64,000 nucleotides of DNA from Rosa chinensis. Taxonomy: Eukaryota > Streptophyta > Magnoliopsida > Rosales > Rosaceae. The translations under genes were made by a program, and so were the position numbers. The notes beneath the pieces are model-generated. The model saw only the letters and a program-made list of their open reading frames with translations. It ran no database searches and was not told where the DNA came from. Positions 31,600 through 44,338 of the stretch are shown here, piece by piece. The first letter of the stretch is position 1, and the number at the start of each line of letters is the position of its first letter. The stretch covers positions 18,089,001 through 18,153,000 of the forward strand of contig NC_037094.1 in the NCBI RefSeq assembly GCF_002994745.2. Direction: 5' to 3'.

Positions 31600-33100
31600 A
31601 GACTGAAGAGTTAAATACAACACTATGAACAAATCAAGACCGCAAGAAAGTTTAGTTTTGTTGTAGTCATTCACGAAATGGGATGTCTGACCGAGTTCCA
31701 TGGGTAATTTTCTTTGGCCTGCCTTATGATTTTACTGTTGGAAAAATAATCTATGTTAATATGTACAATTGACACTCAAAAAGAAAATTAGATGAAGAGA
31801 ATGTCAGCATATGGTTAAAGGGGTGGTTGATTGCTTTTCAACTTGAATTTGGAGAGGCTTAGAAATTCAAAGCCTCAGGAATTCCCGATATGTGATTTAC
31901 TATACTATCGACAAAGAAGTGAAGAACTTCGTATGTGTGCGACTTATGAAAAATACAGATAAATTCTATCGAGTGATGTGTAGGAATGTAGCACATATGA
32001 GCCCCGTTCATGGCCAGATCACTATTGTCGACGGATCAATTTTCTACTTTGATATTTGGAGCAACAAATTCTAACCAATTAGCAATAGATGAATTCTAAA
32101 AACTTGTCTATATGTGGTGAAAACTTTTGATCAAATTTCCTACTTGGAAATGATATCTATTAGCAGTATTCGTAAAACGACCATATTGCGAGAGTCATTT
32201 TCATGATTGTATCAAGATATATATTCGGCCACCTAGTTCATATAGGATTGTCAATGAAACATGTCATGTTGTGTAGGATTCGGATCATGGCAATATATTA
32301 AACGTGTAGAAATATGTAAATAACTCGAAATGGAGAATCTAAACTGAAACGAAACTCGTTTGTTAAATGATGAGTTACCCAGCCTGACTCACATAATCCG
32401 TTTGCTAAAAGTTGTGCCATATAATCACAGTTGACTGTTTAGACACACACACACAAAGGAGATCGGGTGACCCATTTAACCAAATTTAGGTTATAAAATT
32501 GTATTACATATGACTTCATAAAATCTATCACTACACATTTTTGTGTATGACTTACACTAAAAGTACAAAAAAAACACCATACAAGCATATGAACACTTGA
32601 AATTTCTTGATTTTGACGTAGTCTAAGGAAGTAAACGAGTAAAGTAGGTCACTTATTTATGAGTTGGCAATTTGACCTTAAGTCACTTAATAATCGCGTA
32701 CGTAGGTTAGCATGCAATTGAATTTTGTGTATGTTTTAAGTAATGTTATTGGATCGTGTCAGAAATGACAGTCTGTCATATATATGGTCCATACTTTATA
32801 TATAGTTTATTTTGTAAATTAAAAAAAAATCAAATCATTAATAATTCAAGTACTTCGATCAAGGGGATGTCTAAGAAAATTTATGTGGATTATGAGTGAT
32901 AATTTAGAGCCGGTCACCAAGACTCGTAAGGGATGTGCATAAATTTCTTTTACTTACTTCAGATTATCAACTATATATATGAACACGTACATATTCATCT
33001 TTAATAATGGTAAAAAGAAGAATCTTAATTAAACTTCCGCACAAGAAATTCTAGATTCAAACATTTCAGAAATATATCATCTAGCTGTAGTATCACAAAA
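31600..33100. other. Intergenic, part of a tandem duplication
   Basis: No gene. The stretch at about 32540-32760 aligns with 34630-34719 plus 35060-35165 without the MITE present there. The part near 32830-32950 resembles 42740-42840. It is duplicated along with the phytocyanin genes. Confidence 0.6.
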
Positions 33101-33287
33101 CTGATTGATCACACTCATAGGTAATAACTGAAAAAAAAAATTAGGTACTCGGAAACAATCGTCAATCCGTTATTAAGCTATGACTATCCAAAGAATGCAA
33201 TAACTATATTACTATAACAATCGATCATATATCCGTCCTTATCTTAATCCATTAACACTAGTTGGAGCACACTAGTTGGAGCTAGTT

Positions 33288-33837
33288 TCAGCATCCAGGG
33301 GTGGGGCTAGGGCTAGAAGCGACGTATTTTGCGGAGAGAGGGCTTGGGCTAGGAGCAAACGACGATGGCATTACAGTGATGGCAAGCTTCTGTCCCCCAG
33401 CAGCACAATGGTTAGGAGCACCACAAATGTACCACTTCCTCCCTGGGTTTGCTAGGGTTATCACATCATGACCACTTGTTAATGGCGCAGTGCTGGCAGG
33501 ACCTGCACATTGTTGAAACCCAGTGCCGTTCACTTTGAGTACATTGTGCACTCCTTCTGGATAGTGAAAAACTGCACAACAGCAAAAAAAAATCAAAATT
33601 TTTTTGAATCAGTTAGTTCCCAGCCCACAGAAATAATATTGCAAGTCTGTAAAGAGAGCTCGTGAATTATTTACCAAGGTTGTCGCCAACAACGAACATC
33701 TTTCCCCGAGCCCAAGCTTGGTAATCAAAGTTAGTTGTCCAACCTTTGTCATCACCAACAACATAATCTGTTGCCAAAACTGAAGGGGCAACGATTGCTA
33801 GAATGGCCAGGATAATGAAAAGCTGGGAAGAGGCCAT
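33288..33837 (-). CDS. Phytocyanin 2 (stellacyanin-like), no GPI tail
   Basis: Exons 33675-33837 (163 nt) and 33288-33571 (284 nt), intron about 103 nt with GT-AG; 148 aa. Signal peptide, then T-D-Y-V-V-G-D-D-K-G-W. Ligands are His in G-V-H-N-V, Cys in W-Y-I-C-G, His in N-H-C and Gln in G-G-Q-K. The tail S-P-S-P-T-P-G-C ends without a hydrophobic segment, so the protein is probably soluble and secreted. It is nearly identical to phytocyanin 3 including the downstream flank, so the two are a recent duplicate pair. Confidence 0.88.
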
Positions 33838-33920
33838 ACTTGTGATTGCCTAAGCGATTGGTGGTTTTGAGATGATGAGCTAGATGAGTTTGCTTGCTAA
33901 ATTGAGTTAAACTGCTGCTA

Positions 33921-34047
33921 ATTTATAGGGTGTTGTTGATGACTAGCTCTAGCTTGTTGCCACCGTCCATGAAAGTTCGTCGCATAGGGTGTGCCAACGG
34001 ACGGCACTACTGCCCGCCGAATGCACAGGGCCCGCCGAATGCACAGG
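33921..34047 (-). promoter_or_regulatory. Phytocyanin 2 promoter: TATA box and conserved GC-rich motif
   Basis: TATAAAT (minus) at 33921-33927 and the GC-rich motif at 33999-34028. The block CCCGCCGAATGCACAGG is itself duplicated at 34013-34029 and 34031-34047. Confidence 0.65.
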
Positions 34048-34721
34048 AATATTTGAAAGGAACTTTGTATGTATTAACAAAGTATACAATTAGGAGATTA
34101 AGTTTGTTGGAGCCATTCCAAACTATCATCCCTCTGTAAAAAAAAACTAAAAACTAGGGCATGTGACCATGTTACCAAAATTAGAAAATTGTCCCATGCT
34201 AAATCTGACTTGCAAAAGACACAGATAAACTGTGTCTATATATGTACGCATTTATGGGCCTCAGCCATGGCCTGATCACTATTGTCGTTCATGGTGACAG
34301 ATCAATTGTCTACTTTGCTATTAGAGCATCAAACTTTGCTATTGTGGCGTAAGTTTTGATCGAATTACCTTTTGGAAGATATCTATTAGTAATATTCATT
34401 ATACTACGAAAATTTTGTGTCATGACATGTATTAACTATAAAGTGATATTTGATCACCTAATCCTTATAGACTATCAATAAGACATGTTATGTTTGTTAG
34501 ATTTAGATCGTGTATATATATCAAACATGTAAACTCAAAATCCTACCAAATTATTAAACGTGTCAGAGAATCTAAATTTAAACCCCATTCGCTAGTTAAA
34601 CAAGTGACTTGACCCAACACGGTAAATTTTGTGTATGACCTACACTAGAAGCAGAAAAAATAGCATACAAGCATATAAACATATATACACTTACAATTTT
34701 TTATATTCTAATATAGTCTAA

Positions 34722-35059
34722 GAGCATCTTTAGCAATGCAAGCCATTTTTTAGTCAAATTAGCTAAAAAGTCATTTTAGCTAGCCACTTTAGATTTATAT
34801 ATGTCTGCATCAATGCTATCTATTTTAGCTAGTTTTGAATTTATATTATTTTTTAAATGAAGATTAAATAGTTTAAATGTATTTATAAATTACATAAAAT
34901 AATTTAAAATGAATGTTTTGAATTATAGAGAGCCTCATCTCGCTCTCTATATTTAAAAACGAGATAGCTAAAAGGTTATAATGCTACTAAAATAGATAAT
35001 AATAAAAAACTAAACATGCTAGCTAAGGAGCCAAACTAGAGAGTCTGCTAAAAATGCTC
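34722..35059. mobile_element. Tourist-like (PIF/Harbinger) MITE
   Basis: 338 bp, with termini GAGCATCTTTAGC and GCTAAAAATGCTC (inverted repeat with one mismatch) and TAA duplicated at 34719-34721 and 35060-35062. The paralogous stretch near 32620 lacks it. Confidence 0.9.
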
Positions 35060-35265
35060 TAAGAAAACAAACAGGTTAATTAAGTAGGTCATTTGCGAGT
35101 TGGCGACTTGACCCTAAATCCACCCGTTTAATAATCGTAGTTTGGTGGGTTGACTCACACATAAACAAATATCTTCAACTCATCTTATTTCATGCATGTT
35201 TTGAGTCATGTTAATAGATCGTGTCATAATTGAAAACATGCATATATATGGTTCATAAAGTTTAG

Positions 35266-35266
<1 letters not shown>

Positions 35267-35303
<37 letters not shown>
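35267..35303. repeat. (CT)n microsatellite
   Basis: About 18 CT units, uninterrupted. Confidence 0.95.
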
Positions 35304-35307
<4 letters not shown>

Positions 35308-35454
35308 CTCTTTTATGAATATGATTCCCATCCCACTCTAAACCCTACCCACGCCATAAACTAGTCAAAATTGAACCTATGAGCTCCACGATATTAGTTA
35401 AATTAATAACCAACATGTCATAATTCACTAACTTTAAATAGTTTGTTTATGTTA

Positions 35455-36391
35455 TGAAAATACCAGATAGAACAAACTGTTTAAGGTGATTTGTGTATAT
35501 AGCTCAACTGAAATTGCTTTATAAATAAGAAATGCAATTCAAAGCCAACACAGCAATTGATAACGCAATGTAAACCTCTCCACTGAGGAAACTTTACTGC
35601 ATGGCTTGTGACGTAGCCAACACGAGAAAATAAATCCACTATGAATCAATGAGTTTACAGTAAACAAGTAGTGATGTTCATAACAATCACATTCACTAGC
35701 AACACAGCTAACTTGATTTACAACTAATCTAACTTTCTTTTCAATCAACACAATATCTAAACAAGTCTATCTTCCAATCATCCTTGATATCAACGTCCCA
35801 CTGATCTTGAGACTAAGGTATGCAAATGAACACAATGTGCAATAAGGAGAATGAATAATATGCAAAGAGAGTTTTTACAAAACAATTTGTGATAACTTAA
35901 GCACGAAAGAGAAATACTACACAAATACTCCAAAAACTCTACTCTTAGAATTAGTTTCAAAACCTTTTATAGAGGAGCAAGACTCCCCCTCAATCAAACC
36001 TCTGTATCAAATCGAATAAGATAAGGAAAGGTTTAAAAGCTTATTTCAATAAATAATGAATACTTAGTAACTATATGCAAACTCGATCTCTATCTGATAT
36101 ACATATTGAAAACCTTTTGATGCAAATATGTATATCAAATGAATTTAACCGATATGCATATCAATTTTAAATCGTGTAAAATGATATGAAATGAATACCA
36201 CCTTTAACTCAAGATCAGTGAGAGTGATTCTCCTTGATTTTCTCTTCATGCATGTTCTGCACATTTCTTTATTCTTCCTTGGACCACCGAGAATGTTAGA
36301 GAAGTCCTCTCCTGGTCTTGTGCAACTTCTGATTTCCTAGTGACTTTGGAAATGCGTGTGTGTTGAATGAGAATATCACAACATACTTACA
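35455..36391 (-). repeat. Copia-2 LTR (3' LTR)
   Basis: About 937 bp, direct repeat of 41782-42697 with a few indels and substitutions. Confidence 0.93.
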
Positions 36392-38640
36392 ATCTCCCCC
36401 TTTGAACATTCTCATTCAACACACAATCTTTCTTTCTTTGAACCTGCATAACATTCTTCAATAGAGAATCATGAAACAGCCAAACACAGGTTTAATAACA
36501 AAGTGATGAACCTAGCAGTGCTACTTAGATTGAGGAATCAGTTTCCATCCTTTTCCATATCCAAGTAAAATTAAAAATAATAATAATAATAATAATAAGC
36601 ATCCCAAGTAGTTTGTGCTTATGCACTTACACACCAAAAATAAACAAATTGTCCAAAGAAAGATAAAACACAGAACAAAATAAAATAAAGAAAAATTAAA
36701 AACTATCTCTCCCCCCTTGAATGGGAAGGCCCTTCACTTTTCCTCCTGGAGCTTGGTGATCCAGTCATAGGTCTCCTCAGCAAGCCAATCATCGATGTCG
36801 TCACTATCACACTGAGCAACCATCTCTCTTGCAGCCATGGTAGAGGGTCCGAGATCACCGCTAGCAAGGCCTCTGGGGGCTTAAGATGTCGGGCGCGGTA
36901 TCGCCTCCCTTCGAGGAAACCCTGGAGGATGGCTTTGCAGGTTCTGGACCTATAGCAAAGTTATTCAGGGCAATGTGGCAGCGGATCAACGAGAAATTCA
37001 TATCAGCGATATAATCGATCATGCAGGTAACCCTCCAATCAGTCACCATGATGCCATCACGAAGATGAGAGAGCATATCATTGAGAGATGTTGCAATGCT
37101 TTCCAGAGTGACTGCAGGCTAAGAAGCGCGAAGAGCTGGAGGGATGGAGGATTCCCCTTCATGCAGCTGAGGAAACCGACAAGGAAGATGAGGAGGGCTC
37201 TGGCTACGTTCCCTAGAGGGAAAAGGGTCCCCTGGATGAGTAATACCGGCACGAGAGGCAGCCTAGCGGCCTACTGAGAGAGAGAGAGAGAGAGAGAGAG
37301 GAGGTTGGCGTTGGTTGCCGCCAATACGGGTAGTGAGCTTTGTGAGAACCATGATGAGAAGAAGAAGCGATTTGAAGCCTGCACACTTAGACAAACCCTA
37401 GTGAAATCCGAGAGAGAGAATACATGTGTGATATAGGGAACCGGTAGGGTTAGAGAAATTTAAGGGACAAGTCGGTTCAACATGGCTTCTCCAAGAAGGA
37501 GAAAATTTATGACAAGTTAAGCCCAAGAAACACGGATGCAAAAAGAATTCTCCCCCTAAATGTATGCCTAATCCATAAGGAAATTAGATGTACACAAGTG
37601 TCAAATAAGGAGAGAGACTTGGTGAATAAAGACACCAGGACCTGCAATATGGAATGAGACCCCGAACATTTCGTCACAACATTGAATGAGAAAACATTGC
37701 ATAGTTATAGCACAGAGGGCACATATCAGGAAGGGGAAGGAACATATCTCAAAGAATCAACCATGATGTATTCTATTAAGAAAGAGAAATGCCACTCATG
37801 GGTAGACCTTAATCAGAAGACCTGTGTTCAATGTGAGCATAACCTGTAAATGGAGCTTGAAAGCATGTTTAAATAACGAGAAAATAGATGAAGAAAGGGA
37901 TCTGAAGACTGGTATTGTTGCTCAGGAGATCTCTTAACATAGGGAGGAAACATTGTTCCTGTAGTGAGAGTGTAACTCATCCATATATAAATTTTTATTT
38001 TGTCACATGGAAAAGCAAGAACTCATATAGCAAGACACCTCTCAGTAACTCCTAGACCAGACGATCTTAGGGTACCAAACATAACAAGGATGCTCTATCG
38101 AGAGGGTCTCGAGTTGCTGCCTGTATTTTGACAATTTGAGTTCATAGATTACCTAACCAACTCGTTTCTAACAAACCCAGGAAAGTTCACCACAACCAGG
38201 ACCTGATTACTTTGAGAGGAGGTCAACAATTTTCCATTCTTGTTTCTTACAAATCCTAGAAAGTTCACCACAACTAGGACCTGATTACTTTGAGAGGAGG
38301 TCAACAATTTTCCATTCTTGTTTCTTACAAATCCTAGAAAGTTCACCACAACTAGGACCTGATTACTTTGAGAAGAGGGACATGAAGCATTTGAGCATTT
38401 GAGTCAGATCACCTGTTTCACCTATAACCTCTAAATAAGAAACATGTAACATGCCACCACATACAGTTATAAGTGATTGTGCAAATAAAGTCTCACTGAT
38501 TAAGGTGCTAAGCGAAAGTACATACGCAATGTCCTGAATAAGATGGTCATAAATGATACAAAACAGAAAACATGTTCAATCCCCTAAGGACAGTGGTCAA
38601 AGTGCACTAAGTTCATAATTTTCTCACGAAGGGTTGGACA
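36392..38640 (-). other. Copia-2 long region between RNase H and 3' LTR
   Basis: No recognised coding domain. Contains an (AAT)n tract near 36574-36597, a GC-richer block at 36720-37320 with a (GA)n tract at about 37277-37301, and three 78-bp repeats near 38150-38375. Some Copia lineages carry extra sequence here, but no function can be assigned. Confidence 0.5.
38150..38375 (-). repeat. 78-bp tandem repeat, about three copies
   Basis: The unit contains AGTTCACCACAACTAGGACC, at about 38184, 38262 and 38340. The first unit differs at several bases. On the minus strand it forms an open 26-residue repeat (V-V-V-N-F-L-G-F-V-R-N-K-N-G). Confidence 0.9.
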
Positions 38641-38654
38641 GTGAGTAGGATGCC

Positions 38655-39850
38655 TCAATACTTTGAACATATTCCATTGGCATTCCTTAAAAACTCAAAC
38701 CTAGCTGTGTCAAGTGGCTTACTGAAGAGATCAGCAAGTTGACTATCTGTAGGGACAAAGATCAACTCAAGAAGTTTTTGTTCAACTAAATCTCTAATGA
38801 AGTGATATCTGAGATCAATGTGCTTAGTTCTAGAGTGTTGAACAGGATTCTTGGTAATATTTATAGCACTTGTGTTGTCACAGAAGATGGACAACTTACC
38901 TTGAGAAAACCCATAATCCTTGAGCATTTGCTTCATCCAAAGCATTTGAGTACAACAGCTGCCAGCAGCAACGTATTCAGCCTCAGCAGTAGACAATGAA
39001 ATATAATTTTGTTTCTTGCTGTGCCAGACAACAAGGTTGTTTTCGACAAAGAAACAGCCACCAGAAGTGGTTTTTTGTCCTTCAAATTTCATCCCCAGTC
39101 AGCATCCGAGTACCCTGCAACTTCTGTATTAGTATCAAAGGTATAGAATATACCACAACTGACTGTACCTGAAATGTATCGGATGATCTTTTTGACAGCG
39201 TCCAAGTGTGATTCCTTGGGATTAGCTTGGAAATGAGCACACACTCCAACACTATAGGAGATATCGGGTCCACTTGCAATGAGATACAGTAAACTACCAA
39301 TCATGCTTCTATAAAGTGTGAGATCAACTATTTTTCCATCCTGATCGTCACTCAACTTTGCAGTGGTGCTCATGGGATTGTTCACTACTTTCTTCGAGTC
39401 AAGGCCAAATTTCTTAACGAGGTTCTCAGCATACTTGGTTTGAGAAAGAAATAGACATGTATCAAGTTGTTTTACTTGCAATCCAAGGAAAAAGGTTAGT
39501 TCACCACACATGCTCATTTCAAATTCACTTTCCATGACAGATTGGAATTCCTTGACAAGATATTTAGATGTGGAACCAAAAACAATGACATCAACATACA
39601 CTTGGGCAATGATATTGTCATTTTTTACTTGTTTTACAAATAAAGTTTTATCAATTGACCCTCTAGTATAACCTTTTCCCACAAGATGAGCAGAAAGCCT
39701 CTCATACCAGGCTCGAGAAGCTTGCTTTAGACCATATAAGGCTTTCTTGAGTCGCTAGACAAAGTTCAAGTGATGTGGATCTTTGAAACCTGGAGGTTGT
39801 TCCACATAAACCTCTTCCAATTTGGAAGTCTTTCTTAGAGAACATTTCAA
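38655..39850 (-). pseudogene. Copia-2 reverse transcriptase C-terminal part and RNase H
   Basis: Frames 39682-39089 and 39092-38655 carry the second half of Copia RT (the Y-V-D-V-I-V-F-G position of the catalytic Y-V-D-D, with the second Asp replaced by Val) and RNase H (S-T-A-E-A-E-Y, C-D-N-T-S-A-I-N, H-F-I-R-D). The N-terminal RT fingers are truncated. A frame change near 39090 and stops near 39760 break it. Confidence 0.85.
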
Positions 39851-40078
39851 TTAGATTATTAATGAGTTTCTTCTGTTCTCTAAGTTCACACTGTAATGAT
39901 TCAATATTATATTTTTCTTAAGAAACCTGTAAATTTAACAGTCTTACATTACACCTAGGTGTGATATGGACTATCTTACCACAGTGATGACCAATTGGAA
40001 TAAAAGTTCTAGATTTGAATACCTGTTTTGACCAGTGGAAGTCTCTTGGTCAACTTTTACCTGTCGAGTAAACGTTGG

Positions 40079-41083
40079 CTAATCTTCCTTTAAAATTGTG
40101 ATGTCATCATCAACGGAAGCTTCTTCCTTATCCACAAGTGGTCTTGATGCTCTTACGAACTTTGTACCCTTGGAATCCTTTCCAATGTATCCCAGTCCAC
40201 AAGTATCATGAGGGAATTTTCCTGACCCAAGTAATTTAGACATAGCGCCAGAGCTAACCTCAAATTTTGTGAACTTTTCTTGAATCGATCTTAACTCATC
40301 CTGCAATGACTCATTTTTAGCCAACAAATCCATATTTAAAGTCTGTTTTCCCCTAACATCCAGCTCCAGCATTTTAATCCTATTTAAGCACTCAGCCTTT
40401 TCAGCCTTCCAAGTTGAAGAACCCTAGTCACCTTGCAAGTTTGCCAACTCGTTCATAAGCCTGCTTCTTTCCAGTTCCCACATAGATTGTGACGTTTCTA
40501 ACATGTGCTCCATCTTTTCTTTCTTAGCCCTTAGAAATTCAATTTCCTTCTCCAGACTCAAGTTTCTAATTAACTTTGCCTTCGAGGCCTTGTAGAGTTG
40601 TTTGCAGCGGATATTTGTTTCATCATCAGAAAATGCCTCGTCACTCTCAAAGTCAGGTAGAAGTGACGATATAAAGGCCACATTTTCCACTTCTTGAGAT
40701 TCATCATCACTCCACGTTGAAAGAAGAGATTTGTTGTTGCCATTCCCTTGCTTCCTATTACCACAGTCAATAGAGATATGACCGTAGCCACCACATTCGT
40801 AGCACTTGGTTTTCCCTGAATGTGTTCCCTTGAAGCCTCCTTTTCCATTCTTGCCATTGTAGTCACTACTGCCGTTATATGAATTTTTCCTGGGGACATT
40901 AGGATTCCTAGAAGAGTTCTTGCTTTTGAGGAATCTTTTAAATTCCTTTGTCAATAGAGCAAGATCTAGTGTTTCTTCTTCCTGTTCTACTCATTTCACT
41001 GCCTTGAAAGCAACACCCTTATTTTTCTTCTCAGGTTTCAACCTCATCTCATAGGTTTTGAGATTCCCGATAAGCTCATCAAG

Positions 41084-41130
<47 letters not shown>

Positions 41131-41638
41131 ATGTCAAATGAATCCTCAATACTGGTAACCTTGGAATGAAACTTTTCAAGCAAGGCTCTTAATATTTTCT
41201 TGACCAGTTTGTCATCCTCAAACTGTGTTCCCAAGCTACAATACTGACCAGAAATTTCCAGAATTCTACCATGAAAATTGTCTACTGTCTCATCATCCCC
41301 CATGGTCATGGTTTCAAACTCATAGATCAAACTTTACAGTTTTTGAGCTGGTACCTTGTTGTTGCCTTCATAGGTTGTCTGAAGGAGATCACATGCCTGC
41401 TTGGCAGTATCACAGTGACTAATCCTCAATTTTTCTCGTTCATATAAAGCTGTGAAGATACTATTTTTTGCCTTGAAATCCGCTTGAAGATCATGTACCT
41501 CTTCATTTGTCCAACCTTCCTTGGCTTTGGAATGCTTATGAAGGATCTTTCACTTTTGCTTGAAACCAGCGATGTCTTCCATCTGTTTTCAACAATGTTC
41601 CATACATGCTCGTCTTGTGCAAAGAGGTAGGATTTCAT
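40079..41638 (-). pseudogene. Copia-2 gag with zinc knuckle, interrupted by a (TA)n tract
   Basis: UBN2-type gag sequence at 41638-41130 (F-E-T-M-T-M-G-D-D-E-T-V, F-H-G-R-I). A CCHC knuckle (C-Y-E-C-G-G-Y-G-H-I-S-I-D-C) lies in the frame 40954-40424, and a coiled-coil-like tail reaches about 40079. A (TA)n run at 41086-41128 has replaced part of the domain, and several frameshifts are present. Confidence 0.85.
41086..41128. repeat. (TA)n microsatellite inside Copia-2 gag
   Basis: About 21 TA units within former coding sequence. Confidence 0.95.
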
Positions 41639-41781
41639 GAAGATCTTCTACTGCGTGTATTTTTCACAACCCCTATCAAACCATGGAGGACTATTAACAG
41701 ATCCTCCTGCAGCTCTATCACGCGAATGTTCCATCTTCCATGGGATTACTAGAAAGTTCTAGAACCCGCTCTGATGCGAAA

Positions 41782-42697
41782 TGAAAATACCAGATAGAAC
41801 AAACTGTTTAAGGTGATATGTGTATATAGCTAAACGGAAATTGCTTTATAAATAAGAAATGCACTTCAAAGCCAACACAGCAATTGCTAACGCAGTGTAA
41901 ATCTCTCCACTGAGGAAACTTCACTGCGTGGCTTGTGACGTAGCCAACACGAGAAAATAAATCCACTATGAATCAATGAGTTACAGTAAACAAGTAGTGA
42001 TGTTCATAACAATCACATTCACTAGCAACGCAGCTAACTTGATTTACAACTTATCTAACTTTCTTTTCAATCAACACAATATCTAAACAAGTCTATCTTC
42101 CAATCATCCTTGATATCAACGTCCCACTGATCTTGAGACTAAGGTATGCAAATGAACACAGTATGCAAGGAGAATGAATAATATGCAAAGAGAGTTTTTA
42201 CAAAACAATTTGTGATAACGTAAGCACCAAAGAGAAATACTATACAAATACTCCAAAAACTCTACTCTTAGAATCAGTTTCAAAACCTTTTATAGAGGAG
42301 CAAGACTCCCCCTCAATCAAACCTCCGTATCAAATCCAATAAGATAAGGAAAGGTTTAAAAACTGATTTCAATAAACAATGAATACTTACTAACTATATG
42401 CAAACTCGATCTCTATATGATATACATATTGAAAATCTTTTGATGCAGATATGTATATCAAATCAATTTAACTGATATGCATATCAATTTTAAATCGTGT
42501 AAAATGATATGAAATAAATACCACCTTTAACTCAAGATCAGTGACAGTGATTCTCCTTGATTTTCTCTTCATGTTCTGTACGTTTCTTTATTCTTCCTTG
42601 GACCACCGAGTCCTCTCCTGGTCTTGTGCAACTTCTGATTTTCTAGTGACTTTGGAAATGCGTGTGTGTTGAATGAGAATAGCCCAACATACTTACA
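41782..42697 (-). repeat. Copia-2 LTR (5' LTR)
   Basis: About 916 bp, repeat of 35455-36391. Confidence 0.93.
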
Positions 42698-43112
42698 TGT
42701 TATCTTATAAATTCAAGGAATTCGAATGCTAAGTAATTCAAAGACATGAATCCTTTCTAAGAAAATATATGCGTGGATGTGGATGTATTAGGAGTAATTT
42801 GAGAGCGAGTCAATGAGAATTGTAAGCGATCAATGTGTGCATTACAAAATTTATTTTACTTCAAATTCTTTTTTTTTTAATTAGTACTAAAAAGATCACA
42901 TCTTAATTAAACTTCCGTCTTCCGCACAAGAACCTATAAATTTTAGAATCAGTCATTCTATAGAATGCAATAACTGGAAAAAATTTCGATGTACTCGGAA
43001 ACAATCACTAATCCAATTATTAAGCCATAACTATCCAAAGAATGCAATAACTGTAACCATCGATCATCTATCCGTCCTTATCTTGCTCCATGAAGACTAG
43101 TTGCAGCTAGTT

Positions 43113-43667
43113 TCAACATCCAGAGGTGGGGCTAGGGCTAGAAGCGACGTATTTTGCAGAGAGAGGGCTTGGGCTAGGAGCAAACGATGATGGCATCACA
43201 GTGATGGCAAGCTTCTGTCCCCCAACAGCACAGTGGTTAGGAGCTCCACAAATGTACCACTTCCTCCCTGGGGTTGCCAGGGTTATTACATCATGACCAC
43301 TTGTTAATGGCGCAGTGCTGGCAGGAGCTGCACATTGTTGAAACCCGGTGCCGTTCACTTTGAGCACATTGTGCACTCCTTCTGGATAGTGAAAAACTGC
43401 ACAGTAAAAAAATCACGAACATATTAAATTAGTCAGTTCCCATGCCCGGAACTAAAAGATAGGAATTGCAAGTTTGTAGAGATCCCTGTGTATTATTAAT
43501 TTACCAAGGTTGTCGCCAACGACGAACATCTTTCCCCGAGCCCAAGCTTGGTAATCGAAGTTAGTAGTCCAACCTTTGTCATCACCAACAACATAATCTG
43601 TTGCCAAGGTTAAAGGGGCTGCAATAGCTAGAGTGGCCAGGATAATGAAAAGCTGGGAAGATCCCAT
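43113..43667 (-). CDS. Phytocyanin 3 (stellacyanin-like), no GPI tail
   Basis: Exons 43505-43667 (163 nt) and 43113-43396 (284 nt); 148 aa. Same architecture as phytocyanin 2: signal peptide ending L-A-T-D, ligands His, Cys, His and Gln in G-V-H-N-V-like, W-Y-I-C-G, N-H-C and G-G-Q-K contexts, and a short S-P-S-P-T-S-G-C tail. It starts M-G-S-S instead of M-A-S-S. The 3' flank matches that of gene 2. All splice sites and ligands are intact. Confidence 0.88.
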
Positions 43668-43742
43668 TACTTACAGTTCTCTAGCTATGAACTTAATTGT
43701 TTTGAGATATTATGATGTGCTTGATAAGTTGAACTGCTGCCC

Positions 43743-43850
43743 ATTTATAGGGTTCGGTGTTCTTGATCAATTAGTTCTGCGTGTTGGCCATCCTCGAAAG
43801 TTCGTCGCATAGTGGGTGCCAACGGACGGCACCGCATGCCGTATGGCACA
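43743..43850 (-). promoter_or_regulatory. Phytocyanin 3 promoter: TATA box and conserved GC-rich motif
   Basis: TATAAAT (minus) at 43743-43749 and the GC-rich motif at 43824-43850 (plus: GGACGGCACC, then GCCGTATGGCAC). Confidence 0.65.
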
Positions 43851-44338
43851 GGAATATTTGAAAGGATCTTTGTACTAGGTATACAATTACGAGATTAAGT
43901 TTGTTGGAGCCATTCCATTTGTAATACTAGTGCGTGTGACCAAATCAATCTATCTATTGGTGGCCTAGGTAACACAAGATAATCTAGATTTTCAATTACT
44001 AAGGTACATTTCGACACAATATAAGTAAGTACATTAAAGTAATTTTCATTTAATTTTCATCCAACATAGAGTTTCACATAATTCATCCAAGACATTGAAA
44101 TAATATGGTGCAACTAGTTCAACTCTTTTCAGGTAATGGAATCAGAAAATTTCAAAATTACCAAGTATACGAAACCAAAATAACTGTAAAAGCCTAATTA
44201 AGGCATATTAGTAAGGACAACAATGTATATCTGTACAAAACTGTATTAGTTAGGAAGGTTGGCCTTACAAATCAATCAAAATTTTCAAATTCTAATCAAG
44301 GACAACAGGTACACTTTGCAGCATATTAAATTTAATCA

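Larger units (their letters stand above)
35455..42697 (-). mobile_element. Copia LTR retrotransposon 2, deleted for protease and integrase
   Basis: LTRs lie at 35455-36391 and 41782-42697 (minus strand TGTAAG...TTTCA), with TGTTA duplicated at 35450-35454 and 42698-42702. The polypurine tract (AAAGGGGGAGA) abuts 36392. The primer site next to 41781 keeps only ATCAGAGCGGGTTC, so it is mutated. Gag and RT/RNase H are present, but protease and integrase are missing between about 39850 and 40080. It lies between phytocyanins 2 and 3. Confidence 0.92.

Noticed and set aside
31892..32074. 60-codon plus-strand frame
   Set aside because: Short, in duplicated intergenic sequence, no motif and broken in the paralogous flank.
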